From Rheinheimera aquimaris (GTDB taxonomy: Bacteria; Pseudomonadota; Gammaproteobacteria; Enterobacterales; Alteromonadaceae): a stretch of DNA of 64,000 bases. Below, piece after piece: positions 48,743-59,141 of the stretch. Location: assembly GCF_020531985.1 (NCBI RefSeq), contig NZ_JAJAVQ010000002.1, positions 496,001 to 560,000 of the forward strand. Reading direction: 5' to 3'. The translations under genes were made by a program, and so were the position numbers. The stretch's first letter is position 1; every line of letters starts with the position of its first letter. The notes under the pieces were generated by a model. It saw only the letters and a program-made list of their open reading frames with translations, did not search any database and had not been told where the DNA came from.

Positions 48743-49207
48743 ATGACCACGCGGAAAATAGAGATTTTAGTTGGTGGCTTTATCGTATTAGCGCTGGCCG
48801 CATTTTTAATGTTGTCATTGAAGGTTGCAAATAGCGGTATGGGGGCAAGTAGCGAAACTTACACCCTTAAAGCAAAGTTTGAAAATATTGGTGGTTTAAA
48901 AGTCCGCTCGCCGGTAAAGGTGGGGGGGGTTGTTGTAGGCCGTGTGGCCGCCATTGAACTTGATACGACCTATTATACTCCGATAGTAACGCTGGCAATT
49001 AACAGCGATTATAACAATTTTCCGGAAACCAGCACTCTGGCGATCCTGACATCCGGATTATTAGGAGAGCAATATTTGGGGTTGCAACCGGGTTTTATCG
49101 ACGAGACTGTTGAAATTCTGGGTGATGGTGACTATATCGAAGACACTAAATCAGCTTTGGTACTGGAAGAGCTGATAGGTCAGTTTTTATTTAACCGCGG
49201 GAATTAA
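48743..49207 (+). CDS. mlaD: Outer-membrane lipid asymmetry protein MlaD
   Basis: A 154-residue MCE-domain protein with one N-terminal anchor (EILVGGFIVLALAAFLMLSL). The MCE core follows, with FENIGGLKVRSPVKVGGVVV and GLLGEQYLGLQPG. ATG 48743 is chosen over a TTG at 48731 because GGTGG lies before it and it follows the mlaE stop by 1 bp. The MlaD hexamer forms the periplasmic lipid channel. Confidence 0.94.
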   Translation: MTTRKIEILVGGFIVLALAAFLMLSLKVANSGMGASSETYTLKAKFENIGGLKVRSPVKVGGVVVGRVAAIELDTTYYTPIVTLAINSDYNNFPETSTLAILTSGLLGEQYLGLQPGFIDETVEILGDGDYIEDTKSALVLEELIGQFLFNRGN

Positions 49208-49209
49208 AC

Positions 49210-49866
49210 ATGAAATTGTACGCAACTTTTCTGGCTGGGGCTTTAGCCATTCTGAGTTATCTGCCGCAGGCTTCAGCAGAAGCGGTCACCTTTAACGATC
49301 CATATAAAATGATGGAAGTGCTGGCCGACAATACGTTTAGCCGCATTGCCAAGGACCAGAGTAAAATTCAGGCCGATCCGGAAGTGTTGCGGGTAATTGT
49401 TAATGATGAACTGGTACCCTACATCGACAGCCGTTATGCTGCGTTGCGTGTTATCGGCAACAGCGCTGACCTTCGAGAGACACCTCGTGAAGATATACTG
49501 GCATTTGTCGATGCGTTTCAGAATTACATGGTCGCGACGTACGCTGGTGTATTTACCCAGTATCGTGATCAGAAAGTCATTATCGAACCCGCTGCTGGTG
49601 GTTTGGATGATCAGAAAATCATTACCGTAAAAACCAGAGTTATCGATCCTGGTAAACCAGATATCAAAATTGATTTCAAATTACGTCGTGGTAAAGACGC
49701 AGACAACTGGTTGGTATTTGATATGGTCGCCGAAGGCATTTCATTACTTGACAGTAAGCGTGCAGAGTTAGGTAATCTTATCCGGCAGCAAGGGCTGGCC
49801 AGTGTGACAGCGTTGTTGCAGGAGAAAGCTAAAGCACCTATTACCAAGCCTGCGGAGGAAAAGTGA
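49210..49866 (+). CDS. mlaC: Periplasmic phospholipid-binding protein MlaC
   Basis: A 218-residue protein with signal peptide (MKLYATFLAGALAILSYLPQ, ending ASA). The mature part is the Tol_tol_Ttg2 domain, with VPYIDSRYAALRVIG and DMVAEGISLLDSKRAE. It shuttles phospholipid between MlaA at the outer membrane and MlaFEDB. It follows mlaD by 2 bp. Confidence 0.94.
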   Translation: MKLYATFLAGALAILSYLPQASAEAVTFNDPYKMMEVLADNTFSRIAKDQSKIQADPEVLRVIVNDELVPYIDSRYAALRVIGNSADLRETPREDILAFVDAFQNYMVATYAGVFTQYRDQKVIIEPAAGGLDDQKIITVKTRVIDPGKPDIKIDFKLRRGKDADNWLVFDMVAEGISLLDSKRAELGNLIRQQGLASVTALLQEKAKAPITKPAEEK

Positions 49867-50156
49867 CGCTTAACATCGAGCAGCAGGGCGAGGTATTCTG
49901 TTTTACCGGTGTGCTAAATCGTGATACGTTAATGCTGTATTCACCGTTCAAACTGTTAAATAGCGTCTCAGAGCGGATAAACTTTGATTTTTCCGGACTT
50001 GAAAATATCGACACTGCTGGTCTAGCCTGGTTATTGCAACAGTTAGCCTGGGCGAAGCAGCATGGTATAGAGATCTCTTTGTGTAACGTTCCGAAACAGC
50101 TGTTATCATTAGCGGATGTAACGGCAGTCAGGCCGTTATTACCCATTAGTAATTAA
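49863..50156 (+). CDS. mlaB: STAS-domain protein MlaB
   Basis: A 97-residue STAS domain (FDFSGLENIDTAGLAWLLQQ, with the conserved DTAGL around the regulatory Thr/Ser). It binds MlaF and is needed for assembly and activity. The start is GTG at 49863 overlapping the mlaC stop, with GGAGGAA upstream. Confidence 0.92.
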   Translation: MTLNIEQQGEVFCFTGVLNRDTLMLYSPFKLLNSVSERINFDFSGLENIDTAGLAWLLQQLAWAKQHGIEISLCNVPKQLLSLADVTAVRPLLPISN

Positions 50157-50165
50157 GGTTACGCT

Positions 50166-50423
50166 TTGGATATTAAGCAAATAGAGCAACTGTTATCAGA
50201 ACAGCTGCAACTGACAGAAGTGCGTGTTAGCGCTGAAGGTTCTCACTATGCCGTGACGGCTGTAGGAACCTGTTTTGCTGATGTCAGCCGGGTTAAACAG
50301 CAACAAATGGTTTATGCGCCGCTGATGGCGGCGATCGCTGATGGCTCTATTCATGCTGTCAGCATTAAGACCTTTACACCAGAACAATGGCGTAGAGAAA
50401 AACTTCTTAATCCTCCGATGTAG
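50166..50423 (+). CDS. ibaG: BolA-family protein IbaG
   Basis: An 85-residue BolA-like protein (class II KH-type fold). The conserved core reads EVRVSAEGSHYAVTAVGTCF and QQQMVYAPLM, with HAVSIKTFTPEQW at the end. BolA/IbaG proteins pair with monothiol glutaredoxins and [2Fe-2S] clusters; IbaG is linked to acid stress and envelope functions. Start is TTG at 50166 with AAGG 7 bp upstream. The usual Cys at the cluster site is present in GTCF. Confidence 0.9.
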   Translation: MDIKQIEQLLSEQLQLTEVRVSAEGSHYAVTAVGTCFADVSRVKQQQMVYAPLMAAIADGSIHAVSIKTFTPEQWRREKLLNPPM

Positions 50424-50426
50424 TAA

Positions 50427-51699
<1,273 letters not shown>

Positions 51700-51700
<1 letters not shown>

Positions 51701-52782
51701 TATCTGCGTAATTCGCGTGCTATCGCGTTTACCGTCAGCTGTTGACCACTTCGGTTTATTGTAAGTGCAAGAGCAGTGTTTGGTGCTGTTTCGGCAATCA
51801 TATTCAATGCCTGCTGTACACTGCTAAAACGTTTACCATCAATTTGCGTCAATATGTCTCCGACCTGCAGACCCGCTTCAGCTGCTGGTCCATTAGCGTT
51901 AACGGCAGTAATACTAAGACCATACAGTGTTTGGCCTGACGAAATCAGCCGGTCGCCTGCGGCATTGACGACAGCGTCACCAGACACTCCGAGATGGCTG
52001 CGTGTCACCCGGCCATGCTTAATGAGCTTCTGCATGACATTTACCGCCAATTGATAGGGGATAGCGAAAAATATGCCCTGAATATCCTGATTTTCCAACT
52101 GAAAGGCTGCGGCATTGATGCCCACCAGCATACCATTGCTATTAACCAGCGCACCGCCAGAGTTACCGCGGTTAATGGCTGCATCCATTCGCATAAAATC
52201 AATATAACCACGTGAACTTAAGCCGGTGTTGCCGTTAGCGCTGATAATGCCCTGTGTAATCGTTTGCCCTAGATTTAACGGATTGCCAATCGCCAGCACA
52301 ACGTCACCAACCTGAGGTTCGAGTTCGGAGTCTTGCGGGATCACCGGCAGATTTTCGGCTTGAACATACAATACGGCCAAATCTGTTAATTCATCCTGCC
52401 CAATCAATACGGCTTCAAGTGTACGTCCATCCTGTAGGGCAACTTCGATATAGTCTGCGCCATAGACGACATGGTAGTTAGTCAGGATATATCCTTGAGA
52501 GCTCATGATTACGCCTGAACCCAACTCTTGCCGCTCTATAGTGCGTGGCCTTAAGGAACGGGGATCAACCAGAGTGCTGCGGGTGTATACATTCACCACA
52601 GCCGGTGCAGCCCGTCGCACTGCTCTGGCATAACTTACCGCGCGATGCTCTTCGACTGCATCTTGCTGACTGAATATAGGAAGCGACAGATTTTTAAACG
52701 AAGGTACAAACAGCATCAGCAGGAATGCTAATGCCAGCCCGTAGGCAATACTCTTAAGTACGAAATACAAAAATTTGGCCAC
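51700..52782 (-). CDS. degS: Envelope-stress site-1 serine protease DegS
   Basis: A 360-residue inner-membrane-anchored protease with one PDZ domain. N-terminal anchor (VLKSIAYGLALAFLLMLFVP), catalytic His in ILTNYHVV, Asp in TDLAVLYV, Ser in RGNSGGALVN, PDZ about 255-350. In E. coli it cleaves RseA when the PDZ senses unfolded outer-membrane proteins, releasing sigma E. It is separate from the upstream degQ-type gene by 93 bp. Confidence 0.94.
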
Positions 52783-52875
52783 GGGATATTAAAAAATTAC
52801 AAAATTAAGGTTGCGCAAGCATAGCATTAATATGCGCTAAGCAGTAGCTGTCGGCTACCGCTTAGCGCTGTATTA

Positions 52876-54228
52876 TCAGCGAATTAATACATAAAGGTTC
52901 GTATTGCCTCTGCGTATATTCAACGCCGCTACGCCGTCACGGTTTTCCAGCATCTTGCGCAGTTCAGCCAGATTCGCAATCCTTTGCCGGTTTACGCCTA
53001 CAATAACGTCGTCAGCAAGCAAACCAATCTGTGCCGCCGGCGAATTATTTTCTACTATGTCTATTTTGACACCGCCACCTTCGGCGTTAGACATTTCGGC
53101 ACCTTCAAGCATTGGATGCACCTGACTTGCGGCCACTTGGCCTGTCGCTAACTCCCGCAGTTTTACTGTTACCGTACGCTCTTTGCCATCTCGCAGTATA
53201 CCTAGCTTCGCCTCGCGGCCGGCACCAAGGGTGGCAACTTTTGCTCGTAACTCCATGAAAGAATTGATTTTATTGCCATTCATGCTAATAATGACATCTC
53301 CTGACTCCAGACCCGCCTCTGATGCTGCGCTGTCAGGCAGCACTTCATTAACGAAGGCGCCACGGCTGACGTTGAGATGCATTGCCTCTGTCAGGTCTGA
53401 CGTTACATCCTGGCCGCGAATACCTAAACTGCCACGGCGTATTTCGCCATGTTCAATGATCTGATCAACCAGGTTCTTCATCATATTGGCTGGAATGGCA
53501 AAACCTATACCTATATTGCCGCCATTTGGCCCTAAAATAGCCGTGTTAATGCCGATCAGTTCACCACGCAGGTTTACCAGTGCACCACCTGAGTTACCAC
53601 TGTTGATGGCGGCGTCGGTTTGAATAAAATCTTCAAAGCCTTCGATACCTAAACCACCACGACCTAACGCACTGATAATGCCTGAAGTAACCGTCTGTTC
53701 CAGTCCAAAAGGATTACCAATAGCTATGGCATAATCACCGACGCGGGTCTTATCCGAATTAGCCAGTTTCACTTCGGTCAAGTTTTTGGCTTCAATTTGT
53801 AATAGCGCTATATCGCTTTCCGGATCGGCGCCTAGCTTTTTCGCTTTAAAAGTACGGCCGTCTTTTAACCGCACTTCGATATCATCGGCATCCTGAATTA
53901 CATGGTTATTGGTCACGATATAGCCATTGTCGGCACTGATAATGACGCCCGAACCCAAGCCCTTGAACGGCCGCTCTTCGCGATATTCATTTGGACCGCG
54001 TTGGCCGAAGAAGTAACGGAAAGCTTCAGGTAAACGCTGTCTTACCTCGCGGCTACCGGCAACTGAAATATGCACAACGGCGGGTGTAGTTTGCTCCAGC
54101 ATAGGGGCAAGTGAAGGTATTTCCTGCTCGCCGGAGAAAAACGGTATTCGGGCTTCCGCCGGGGCGGGGTTTGTCAACAACAAACTGGCTGCAATTGCGG
54201 CACCAACCAATGACAATTTTGTATTCAT
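52876..54228 (-). CDS. degQ: Periplasmic serine protease/chaperone of the DegP/DegQ family
   Basis: A 450-residue HtrA protease. Signal peptide ends near PAPAEA. His is in IVTNNHVI, Asp in SDIALLQI, Ser in INSGNSGGALVN. Two PDZ domains follow (about 255-345 and 365-445). Position before degS favours DegQ; DegP cannot be excluded. A sigma-E-like promoter lies upstream. Confidence 0.92.
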   Translation of the reverse strand: MNTKLSLVGAAIAASLLLTNPAPAEARIPFFSGEQEIPSLAPMLEQTTPAVVHISVAGSREVRQRLPEAFRYFFGQRGPNEYREERPFKGLGSGVIISADNGYIVTNNHVIQDADDIEVRLKDGRTFKAKKLGADPESDIALLQIEAKNLTEVKLANSDKTRVGDYAIAIGNPFGLEQTVTSGIISALGRGGLGIEGFEDFIQTDAAINSGNSGGALVNLRGELIGINTAILGPNGGNIGIGFAIPANMMKNLVDQIIEHGEIRRGSLGIRGQDVTSDLTEAMHLNVSRGAFVNEVLPDSAASEAGLESGDVIISMNGNKINSFMELRAKVATLGAGREAKLGILRDGKERTVTVKLRELATGQVAASQVHPMLEGAEMSNAEGGGVKIDIVENNSPAAQIGLLADDVIVGVNRQRIANLAELRKMLENRDGVAALNIRRGNTNLYVLIR

Positions 54229-54232
54229 AGCG

Positions 54233-54264
54233 TCATAGTCTCCTTTAACAAGTCGCGACTATGA
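54233..54264. promoter_or_regulatory. Inverted repeat around the degQ ribosome-binding site region
   Basis: Arms TCATAGTC (54233-54240) and GACTATGA (54257-54264) are exact reverse complements. The 16-bp spacer contains the AAAGGA ribosome-binding site (minus strand). The upstream arm overlaps the candidate -10 box of the sigma-E-like promoter. Confidence 0.45.
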
Positions 54265-54288
54265 GCCTTTACCAAACAAAAAAGTTCA
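54260..54288 (-). promoter_or_regulatory. Sigma-E-like promoter of degQ
   Basis: On the minus strand TGAACTT (54282-54288) is followed after 17 bp by TCATA (54260-54264). This resembles the sigma-E consensus GGAACTT-N16-TCTGA, with one mismatch in the -35. Predicted start of transcription is near 54253, giving a 5' leader of about 25 bp. Confidence 0.55.
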
Positions 54289-54315
54289 GCCGGGCCGCAT
54301 GCATTATGTAACAAA

Positions 54316-54765
54316 TTATTGCACGGGCTTTTTGCTGTGTCGGTCTTTTATAAGGCCACTGGCTTCCCCGGAATAATCACGTGGCTGCTGTTCAGCCGAA
54401 GAATATACACGGCGTTTTTCGTCGATTTGATTCAATGACTGCCGAATGTAAGCTGCAGTGTCGCCGGACAGATAATTAATATCCTGTTTGACTGAAACTG
54501 TTGGGCGCTCAACCAATTGCATCTTAGAGTCTGCGATATGTCTTGCGATACGGGCATAGTTATCCTGCAGCTGAGTCATCAGTTGGTTAGTTGTCTCCAG
54601 ATGGCTGGACACATCCTCGCGATACTGTGCCAGCTGAGCCTGGCTTTCGTCCAGTTGTAGCTGTAGCTTGTGCTGGTTCAGCTGTCTTAGCGTAATAAGG
54701 CGGGCAGCAACTGCACCTATAACAAGTCCGGCAACTAGCCATGCTGCAGCGTACATAAATTCCAT
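54316..54765 (-). CDS. zapG: ZapG/YhcB (DUF1043) inner-membrane protein
   Basis: A 149-residue protein with one N-terminal membrane helix (AAWLVAGLVIGAVAARLI). A cytoplasmic coiled coil follows (about 28-80, LNQHKLQLQLDESQAQLAQY). A low-complexity tail ends in KDRHSKKPVQ. The E. coli homologue links cell division and envelope synthesis. Located between degQ and the divergent zapE as in related genomes. Confidence 0.9.
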   Translation of the reverse strand: MEFMYAAAWLVAGLVIGAVAARLITLRQLNQHKLQLQLDESQAQLAQYREDVSSHLETTNQLMTQLQDNYARIARHIADSKMQLVERPTVSVKQDINYLSGDTAAYIRQSLNQIDEKRRVYSSAEQQPRDYSGEASGLIKDRHSKKPVQ

Positions 54766-54889
54766 AACAACTCCTGCGGGGTAATATCTGTTGATAGTGT
54801 AACCTAACTTCTTATCCAGAGTGGTAAGGCATGTTACTATTATTGCTGATAATAAAGCCGTAACTCAGTAGCATTCAAGTAAGACTCAA

Positions 54890-55981
54890 ATGACGCCACT
54901 ATTAAAGTACCAGCAAGATTTAACGCGTGATGACTTTCACTACGATGCGGCGCAGGAGTTCGCTGTGACACAGTTGCAGCGGCTGTATGATGATTTTATT
55001 AATCATAAACCTGCTACGTTGTCGCTTTGGCGCAAAGTATTTGGCGGCTCGCTAACTGTTCAGCCTTTGCTGGGGTTGTATTTTTGGGGGGGCGTCGGCC
55101 GGGGCAAAACCTACCTGGTAGATACGTTTTATGAGTGCCTGCCGACGAAGCGCAAAATGCGCATTCATTTTCACCGCTTTATGCATCGGGTACACGAAGA
55201 GCTTAAATTACTGAAAGGTGTCAGCAATCCGCTGGAAAAAGTTGCCGACAAGTTTAAGCAAGAAACAGACATTCTGTGTTTTGATGAGTTCTTTGTCTCA
55301 GATATTACTGATGCAATGATCTTGGGGACATTGATGGAGTTGCTGTTTGCGCGTGGTATTACACTGGTTGCGACATCAAATATAGAGCCTGAGGGGCTAT
55401 ACCGCAATGGTTTGCAGCGGGCCCGTTTTTTGCCGGCAATAGCACTTATTAAAAAGTACACCCAGACAATAAATGTCGACAGTGGTATCGATTATCGGCT
55501 GCGAACACTGGAACAGGCAGAGATTTATCATTTTCCGCTGGATGCCAAAGCTGAAACGAATTTACAGCAGTATTTCCAGGCCCTGTCGGTAGAACCAAGA
55601 CAAGAGGCGGTGCAGGTTGAAGTGGGAAACCGTAAACTAAATACCCGCTTTGAAGCTGACGGCATTGTATGGTTTAGTTTTCATGAGCTGTGCGAGACGG
55701 CCCGCAGCCAATATGATTACATGGAACTTAGCCGGTGTTACCACACCGTTTTGCTGTCTGGGGTAACAGCAATGGCGCGACAAAATGATGATGTTGCACG
55801 TCGCTTTATCGCGTTAGTTGATGAGTTTTATGAGCGGCATGTTAAGTTGATTATCTCTGCAGAGATCCCGCTGGAGCAGCTTTATCAGGATGGCATTCTG
55901 AATTTTGAATTTAAGCGTTGTATCAGCCGTCTGCAGGAGATGCAGTCGCGGGAATACCTGGGCAGACCACACTTACCATAA
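54890..55981 (+). CDS. zapE: Cell division ATPase ZapE (AFG1-like)
   Basis: A 363-residue AAA+-type ATPase. Walker A GGVGRGKTYLVD (about 67-78), Walker B ILCFDEFFVSD, sensor VATSNIEPEGLY. E. coli ZapE destabilises Z-rings under heat or low oxygen; the eukaryotic relative is AFG1. Weak ribosome-binding site (AAGTAAGA). Divergent from zapG. Confidence 0.93.
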   Translation: MTPLLKYQQDLTRDDFHYDAAQEFAVTQLQRLYDDFINHKPATLSLWRKVFGGSLTVQPLLGLYFWGGVGRGKTYLVDTFYECLPTKRKMRIHFHRFMHRVHEELKLLKGVSNPLEKVADKFKQETDILCFDEFFVSDITDAMILGTLMELLFARGITLVATSNIEPEGLYRNGLQRARFLPAIALIKKYTQTINVDSGIDYRLRTLEQAEIYHFPLDAKAETNLQQYFQALSVEPRQEAVQVEVGNRKLNTRFEADGIVWFSFHELCETARSQYDYMELSRCYHTVLLSGVTAMARQNDDVARRFIALVDEFYERHVKLIISAEIPLEQLYQDGILNFEFKRCISRLQEMQSREYLGRPHLP

Positions 55982-56041
55982 TTTTTTGCCAAATCTGCGG
56001 AAATTTATACGTAAGGTGCTGATTTTTGAAATTGGTTAATA

Positions 56042-56047
56042 TATAAT
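56042..56047 (+). promoter_or_regulatory. -10 box of rplM-rpsI promoter with GC-rich discriminator
   Basis: Consensus TATAAT is followed by CCGCGCCCGG. GC-rich discriminators are a hallmark of stringently controlled stable-RNA and ribosomal promoters. No strong -35 at proper spacing. Confidence 0.6.
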
Positions 56048-56081
56048 CCGCGCCCGGCCTACGTTACAGCCTATATACTGC

Positions 56082-56122
56082 CGTTAGCCCGGTAGTTTTG
56101 TACTCGAAGGGGTACGCTAACG
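56082..56122 (+). promoter_or_regulatory. Structured rplM mRNA leader element
   Basis: CGTTAGC (56082-56088) pairs with GCTAACG (56116-56122). Inside, GTAC (56100-56103) pairs with GTAC (56112-56115), stacking directly on the outer stem. It lies in the ~130-nt leader before rplM. In E. coli L13 represses its own operon through the rplM leader; this hairpin is a candidate site. Confidence 0.5.
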
Positions 56123-56184
56123 ACAACCGCTGCATCAGCCCTGCACGGTGTCAGGTGTAACTAAGTTATTTTTGGATAGAGACA

Positions 56185-56613
56185 ATGAAAACTTTTACTG
56201 CAAAGCCAGAAAGCGTAACCCGCGACTGGTATGTTGTTGATGCGTCAGGTAAAACGCTGGGCCGTATCGCAACTGAAATCGCTGCCCGTTTACGTGGCAA
56301 GCACAAGCCAGAGTACACTCCGCATGTAGACACAGGTGATTACATCATCGTTGTTAACGCAGAGAAAGTAGCTGTTACTGGTGCAAAAGCGCAGAACAAA
56401 ATGTATTACTCTCACACTGGCTTCCCAGGCGGCATCAAGGAAATCAGCTTTGAGAAATTGATCGCGAAAAAGCCAGAAATGGTTCTGGAACTTGCTATTA
56501 AAGGCATGTTACCAAAAGGTCCACTGGGTCGCGCTATGTTCCGTAAGTTGAAAGTTTACGCCGGCGCAGAGCATCAGCATGCTGCTCAGCAACCGCAAGT
56601 ATTAGATATTTAA
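56185..56613 (+). CDS. rplM: 50S ribosomal protein L13
   Basis: A 142-residue protein of full family length. It begins [20 protein letters not shown] and contains [20 protein letters not shown] and [20 protein letters not shown]. It is an early-assembly 23S rRNA-binding protein. It is co-transcribed with rpsI, 12 bp downstream. Confidence 0.98.
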   Translation: MKTFTAKPESVTRDWYVVDASGKTLGRIATEIAARLRGKHKPEYTPHVDTGDYIIVVNAEKVAVTGAKAQNKMYYSHTGFPGGIKEISFEKLIAKKPEMVLELAIKGMLPKGPLGRAMFRKLKVYAGAEHQHAAQQPQVLDI

Positions 56614-56625
56614 TCGGAGCATAAC

Positions 56626-57018
56626 ATGGCACAGAATCAATATTACGGAACTGGTCGTCGTAAAAGCTCAACGGCCCGCGTTTTCTTAAAAGCAGGTTCA
56701 GGTAACATCGTTATCAACCAGCGCGCGTTAACCGACTACTTCGGCCGCGAAACGGCTTGTATGGTTGTTAAGCAACCATTAGAGCTGGTTGACATGGTTG
56801 AAAAGTTTGACCTGTATATCACCGTAAAAGGTGGTGGTATCAGTGGTCAGGCCGGTGCTATCCGTCACGGTATCACCCGTGCACTGATGGAGTTTGACGA
56901 GTCACTGCGTCCAGCACTGCGTAAAGCAGGCTTCGTTACCCGTGACGCCCGTCAGGTTGAACGTAAGAAAGTGGGTCTGCGTAAAGCACGTAAGCGTCCA
57001 CAGTACTCAAAACGTTAA
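56626..57018 (+). CDS. rpsI: 30S ribosomal protein S9
   Basis: A 130-residue protein with the conserved [14 protein letters not shown] start and the C-terminal tail [12 protein letters not shown], which contacts tRNA in the P site. A GGAG site lies before the ATG. A strong terminator follows. Confidence 0.98.
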   Translation: MAQNQYYGTGRRKSSTARVFLKAGSGNIVINQRALTDYFGRETACMVVKQPLELVDMVEKFDLYITVKGGGISGQAGAIRHGITRALMEFDESLRPALRKAGFVTRDARQVERKKVGLRKARKRPQYSKR

Positions 57019-57040
57019 TCGTTTTATTCAGTACCAGAAA

Positions 57041-57067
57041 CCCGGCAATTATTGCCGGGTTTTTTTT
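57041..57067 (+). terminator. Intrinsic terminator of rplM-rpsI
   Basis: Stem CCCGGCAA / TTGCCGGG, loop TTA, followed by eight T residues. Confidence 0.93.
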
Positions 57068-57276
57068 CATACGTCTGACCGCAAGCTCGGATTGCAAACC
57101 AGCCTGAGATGCTGGTCGTATAACGCAAACTGCTAAGATAATACCGATTCAGCCTGCCTTAATCCTTGTGTAAAGCAGGGCTTTTCATTATGATCGGCGA
57201 TATTTTTACGGTTTATAATAATTGCTGAAATTCAGCCGCTTAAATTCTGTTTAAGCGTTAACGTGGAGATGAGTGG

Positions 57277-57867
57277 ATGAGCAACGCGCCTGTAGATCAA
57301 GGTCGCCGCCGCTTCCTTACCATTGCAACCTCAGTTGTAGGGGGCGTAGGTGCTGTCGGAGCTGCTGTGCCCTTTATAGCTTCGTGGAACCCGAGTGAGA
57401 GAGCTAAACAAGCCGGTGCTGCGGTAACGGCCGATATCAGCAAGCTGGAAAGCGGCCAACTGATTCGCGTTGAATGGCGCGGTAAACCGGTTTGGGTTGT
57501 TAAACGTACAACAGAAATGCTGGAGTTATTACCTAAGCTGAATGACCGATTACGTGATCCGGAATCTGAGGAAGAACAGCAGCCGGCATATGCGCAAAAT
57601 ATCTATCGTTCTAAGAAACCTGAAATATTTGTTGCCGTAGGTATTTGTACTCACCTTGGATGTTCGCCTTCATATATTCCTACTGATTTTGATTCGCATG
57701 TCGAAGGTGTCCATTCCGGTTTCTTCTGTCCATGCCATGGTTCAACCTACGACCTTGCTGGTCGCGTATTTTCGGGTGTTCCGGCGCCTAAGAATCTGCA
57801 AATCCCACCATATATGTTTATCGACGACAACACTTTGTTAATTGGCGAAGACGAGGGGGCAGTCTGA
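57277..57867 (+). CDS. petA: Ubiquinol-cytochrome c reductase Rieske iron-sulfur subunit
   Basis: A 196-residue bc1-complex subunit. It has a Tat-type N-terminus ([20 protein letters not shown]) that also serves as anchor. The [2Fe-2S] ligands are in CTHLGCSP and CPCHGSTYD. It passes electrons from ubiquinol to cytochrome c1. A GGAG site lies upstream, and its stop overlaps the petB start. Confidence 0.97.
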   Translation: MSNAPVDQGRRRFLTIATSVVGGVGAVGAAVPFIASWNPSERAKQAGAAVTADISKLESGQLIRVEWRGKPVWVVKRTTEMLELLPKLNDRLRDPESEEEQQPAYAQNIYRSKKPEIFVAVGICTHLGCSPSYIPTDFDSHVEGVHSGFFCPCHGSTYDLAGRVFSGVPAPKNLQIPPYMFIDDNTLLIGEDEGAV

Positions 57868-59141
57868 TGTTTAAGAATCTGATGAGCTGGATTGAATACC
57901 GGCTGCCATTTATGGAGAAAATGAATCTGCATGTTATGCAGTATCCGGCTCCGAAAAACTTTAATTTCTGGTATTTCTTCGGCTCTCTGGCGATGCTGGT
58001 ACTGGTTAACCAAATCCTGACCGGTATTTGGTTAACAATGAACTTCGTACCAAGTGCTGAAGGCGCTTTTGCCTCTGTAGAGTATATCATGCGTGATGTT
58101 GATTACGGTTGGTTGCTACGCTACATGCACTCTACGGGCGCCTCTGCATTCTTCGTCGTGGTATACCTGCATATGTTACGCGGTATGATGTACGGTTCTT
58201 ACCAGAAACCACGCGAACTGCTGTGGATTTTTGGTATGTTAATTTTCCTTGTCCTGATGGCTGAAGCCTTTATGGGTTATCTGTTACCGTGGGGACAGAT
58301 GTCATTCTGGGGGGCCCAGGTAATCATTTCTATTTTCGGGGTAATTCCTGGAATTGGTGAAGATTTAACGCTGTGGATCCGCGGTGACTATGTTATCTCA
58401 GGCGCTACATTAAACCGTTTCTTTGCATTACACGTTATTGCCTTACCTTTAGTGCTGGTTGTATTAGTGTTCCTGCATATTATGGCGCTGCATGAAGTGG
58501 GCTCGAACAACCCAGACGGCATTGAAGTTAAGCGTGACAATGACGGCAGCATCGAGCAAACGGAAGCAGACAAGAAATTTACTTTCCACCAGTATTTTAC
58601 TAAAGGCGGCAAGAAGATTATTGTTGACGCAATTCCGTTCCATCCTTACTACACAGTTAAAGATTTAGTTGGTGTAGCAGGTTTCCTGTTGATCTTTGCC
58701 TGGGTTATTTTCTTTATGCCAGAAGGTGGTGGTTATTTCCTGGAGCCGCCAAACTTTGAAGCTGCCAACCCGTTGAAGACTCCAGAGCATATTGCTCCTG
58801 TTTGGTACTTTACGCCGTTCTACGCCATTCTTCGGGCAGTACCAGATCAGTTGTTTGGCGCTATCTTTATGTTCCTGGCGATTATTGCACTGGCATTATT
58901 ACCATGGATTGACCGCGGTACTGTACGCTCAATCCGCTACCGCAGCGGTTTGCATAAAGTGAATCTGATAGTGTTCTGTATCAGCTTTGTAGCGCTGGGT
59001 GTGTTAGGTGTGTTACCTGCAACGCCAACTTACACCATTCTGGCACGTATTTTCTCATTTACTTATTTCGGTTATTTCGCACTGCTTTGGATTTACAGTA
59101 AGAACGAAAAGACCAAGCCGTTACCAGTGAGGTTAAGTTAA
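57867..59141 (+). CDS. petB: Cytochrome b of the bc1 complex
   Basis: A 424-residue eight-helix protein. Haem-ligating helices show LRYMHSTGASAFFVVVYLHM and FALHVIALPLVLVVLVFLHI. The Qo-site PEWY motif appears as the variant PVWY (HIAPVWYFTPFYAILRA), seen in some gammaproteobacteria. It overlaps petA and petC by single bases. Confidence 0.96.
   Translation: MFKNLMSWIEYRLPFMEKMNLHVMQYPAPKNFNFWYFFGSLAMLVLVNQILTGIWLTMNFVPSAEGAFASVEYIMRDVDYGWLLRYMHSTGASAFFVVVYLHMLRGMMYGSYQKPRELLWIFGMLIFLVLMAEAFMGYLLPWGQMSFWGAQVIISIFGVIPGIGEDLTLWIRGDYVISGATLNRFFALHVIALPLVLVVLVFLHIMALHEVGSNNPDGIEVKRDNDGSIEQTEADKKFTFHQYFTKGGKKIIVDAIPFHPYYTVKDLVGVAGFLLIFAWVIFFMPEGGGYFLEPPNFEAANPLKTPEHIAPVWYFTPFYAILRAVPDQLFGAIFMFLAIIALALLPWIDRGTVRSIRYRSGLHKVNLIVFCISFVALGVLGVLPATPTYTILARIFSFTYFGYFALLWIYSKNEKTKPLPVRLS

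Noticed and set aside
54233..54264. RNA thermometer sequestering the degQ ribosome-binding site
   Set aside because: The site lies in the loop, not the stem, and the upstream arm falls before the predicted transcript start.
56026..56047. TTGAAA as -35 for the rplM TATAAT
   Set aside because: Spacing is only 10 bp, too short for a functional sigma-70 promoter.
57150..57190. GCCTGC/GCAGGGC-TTTT hairpin upstream of petA as terminator
   Set aside because: Long loop and bulged stem; the strong rpsI terminator already lies just upstream.
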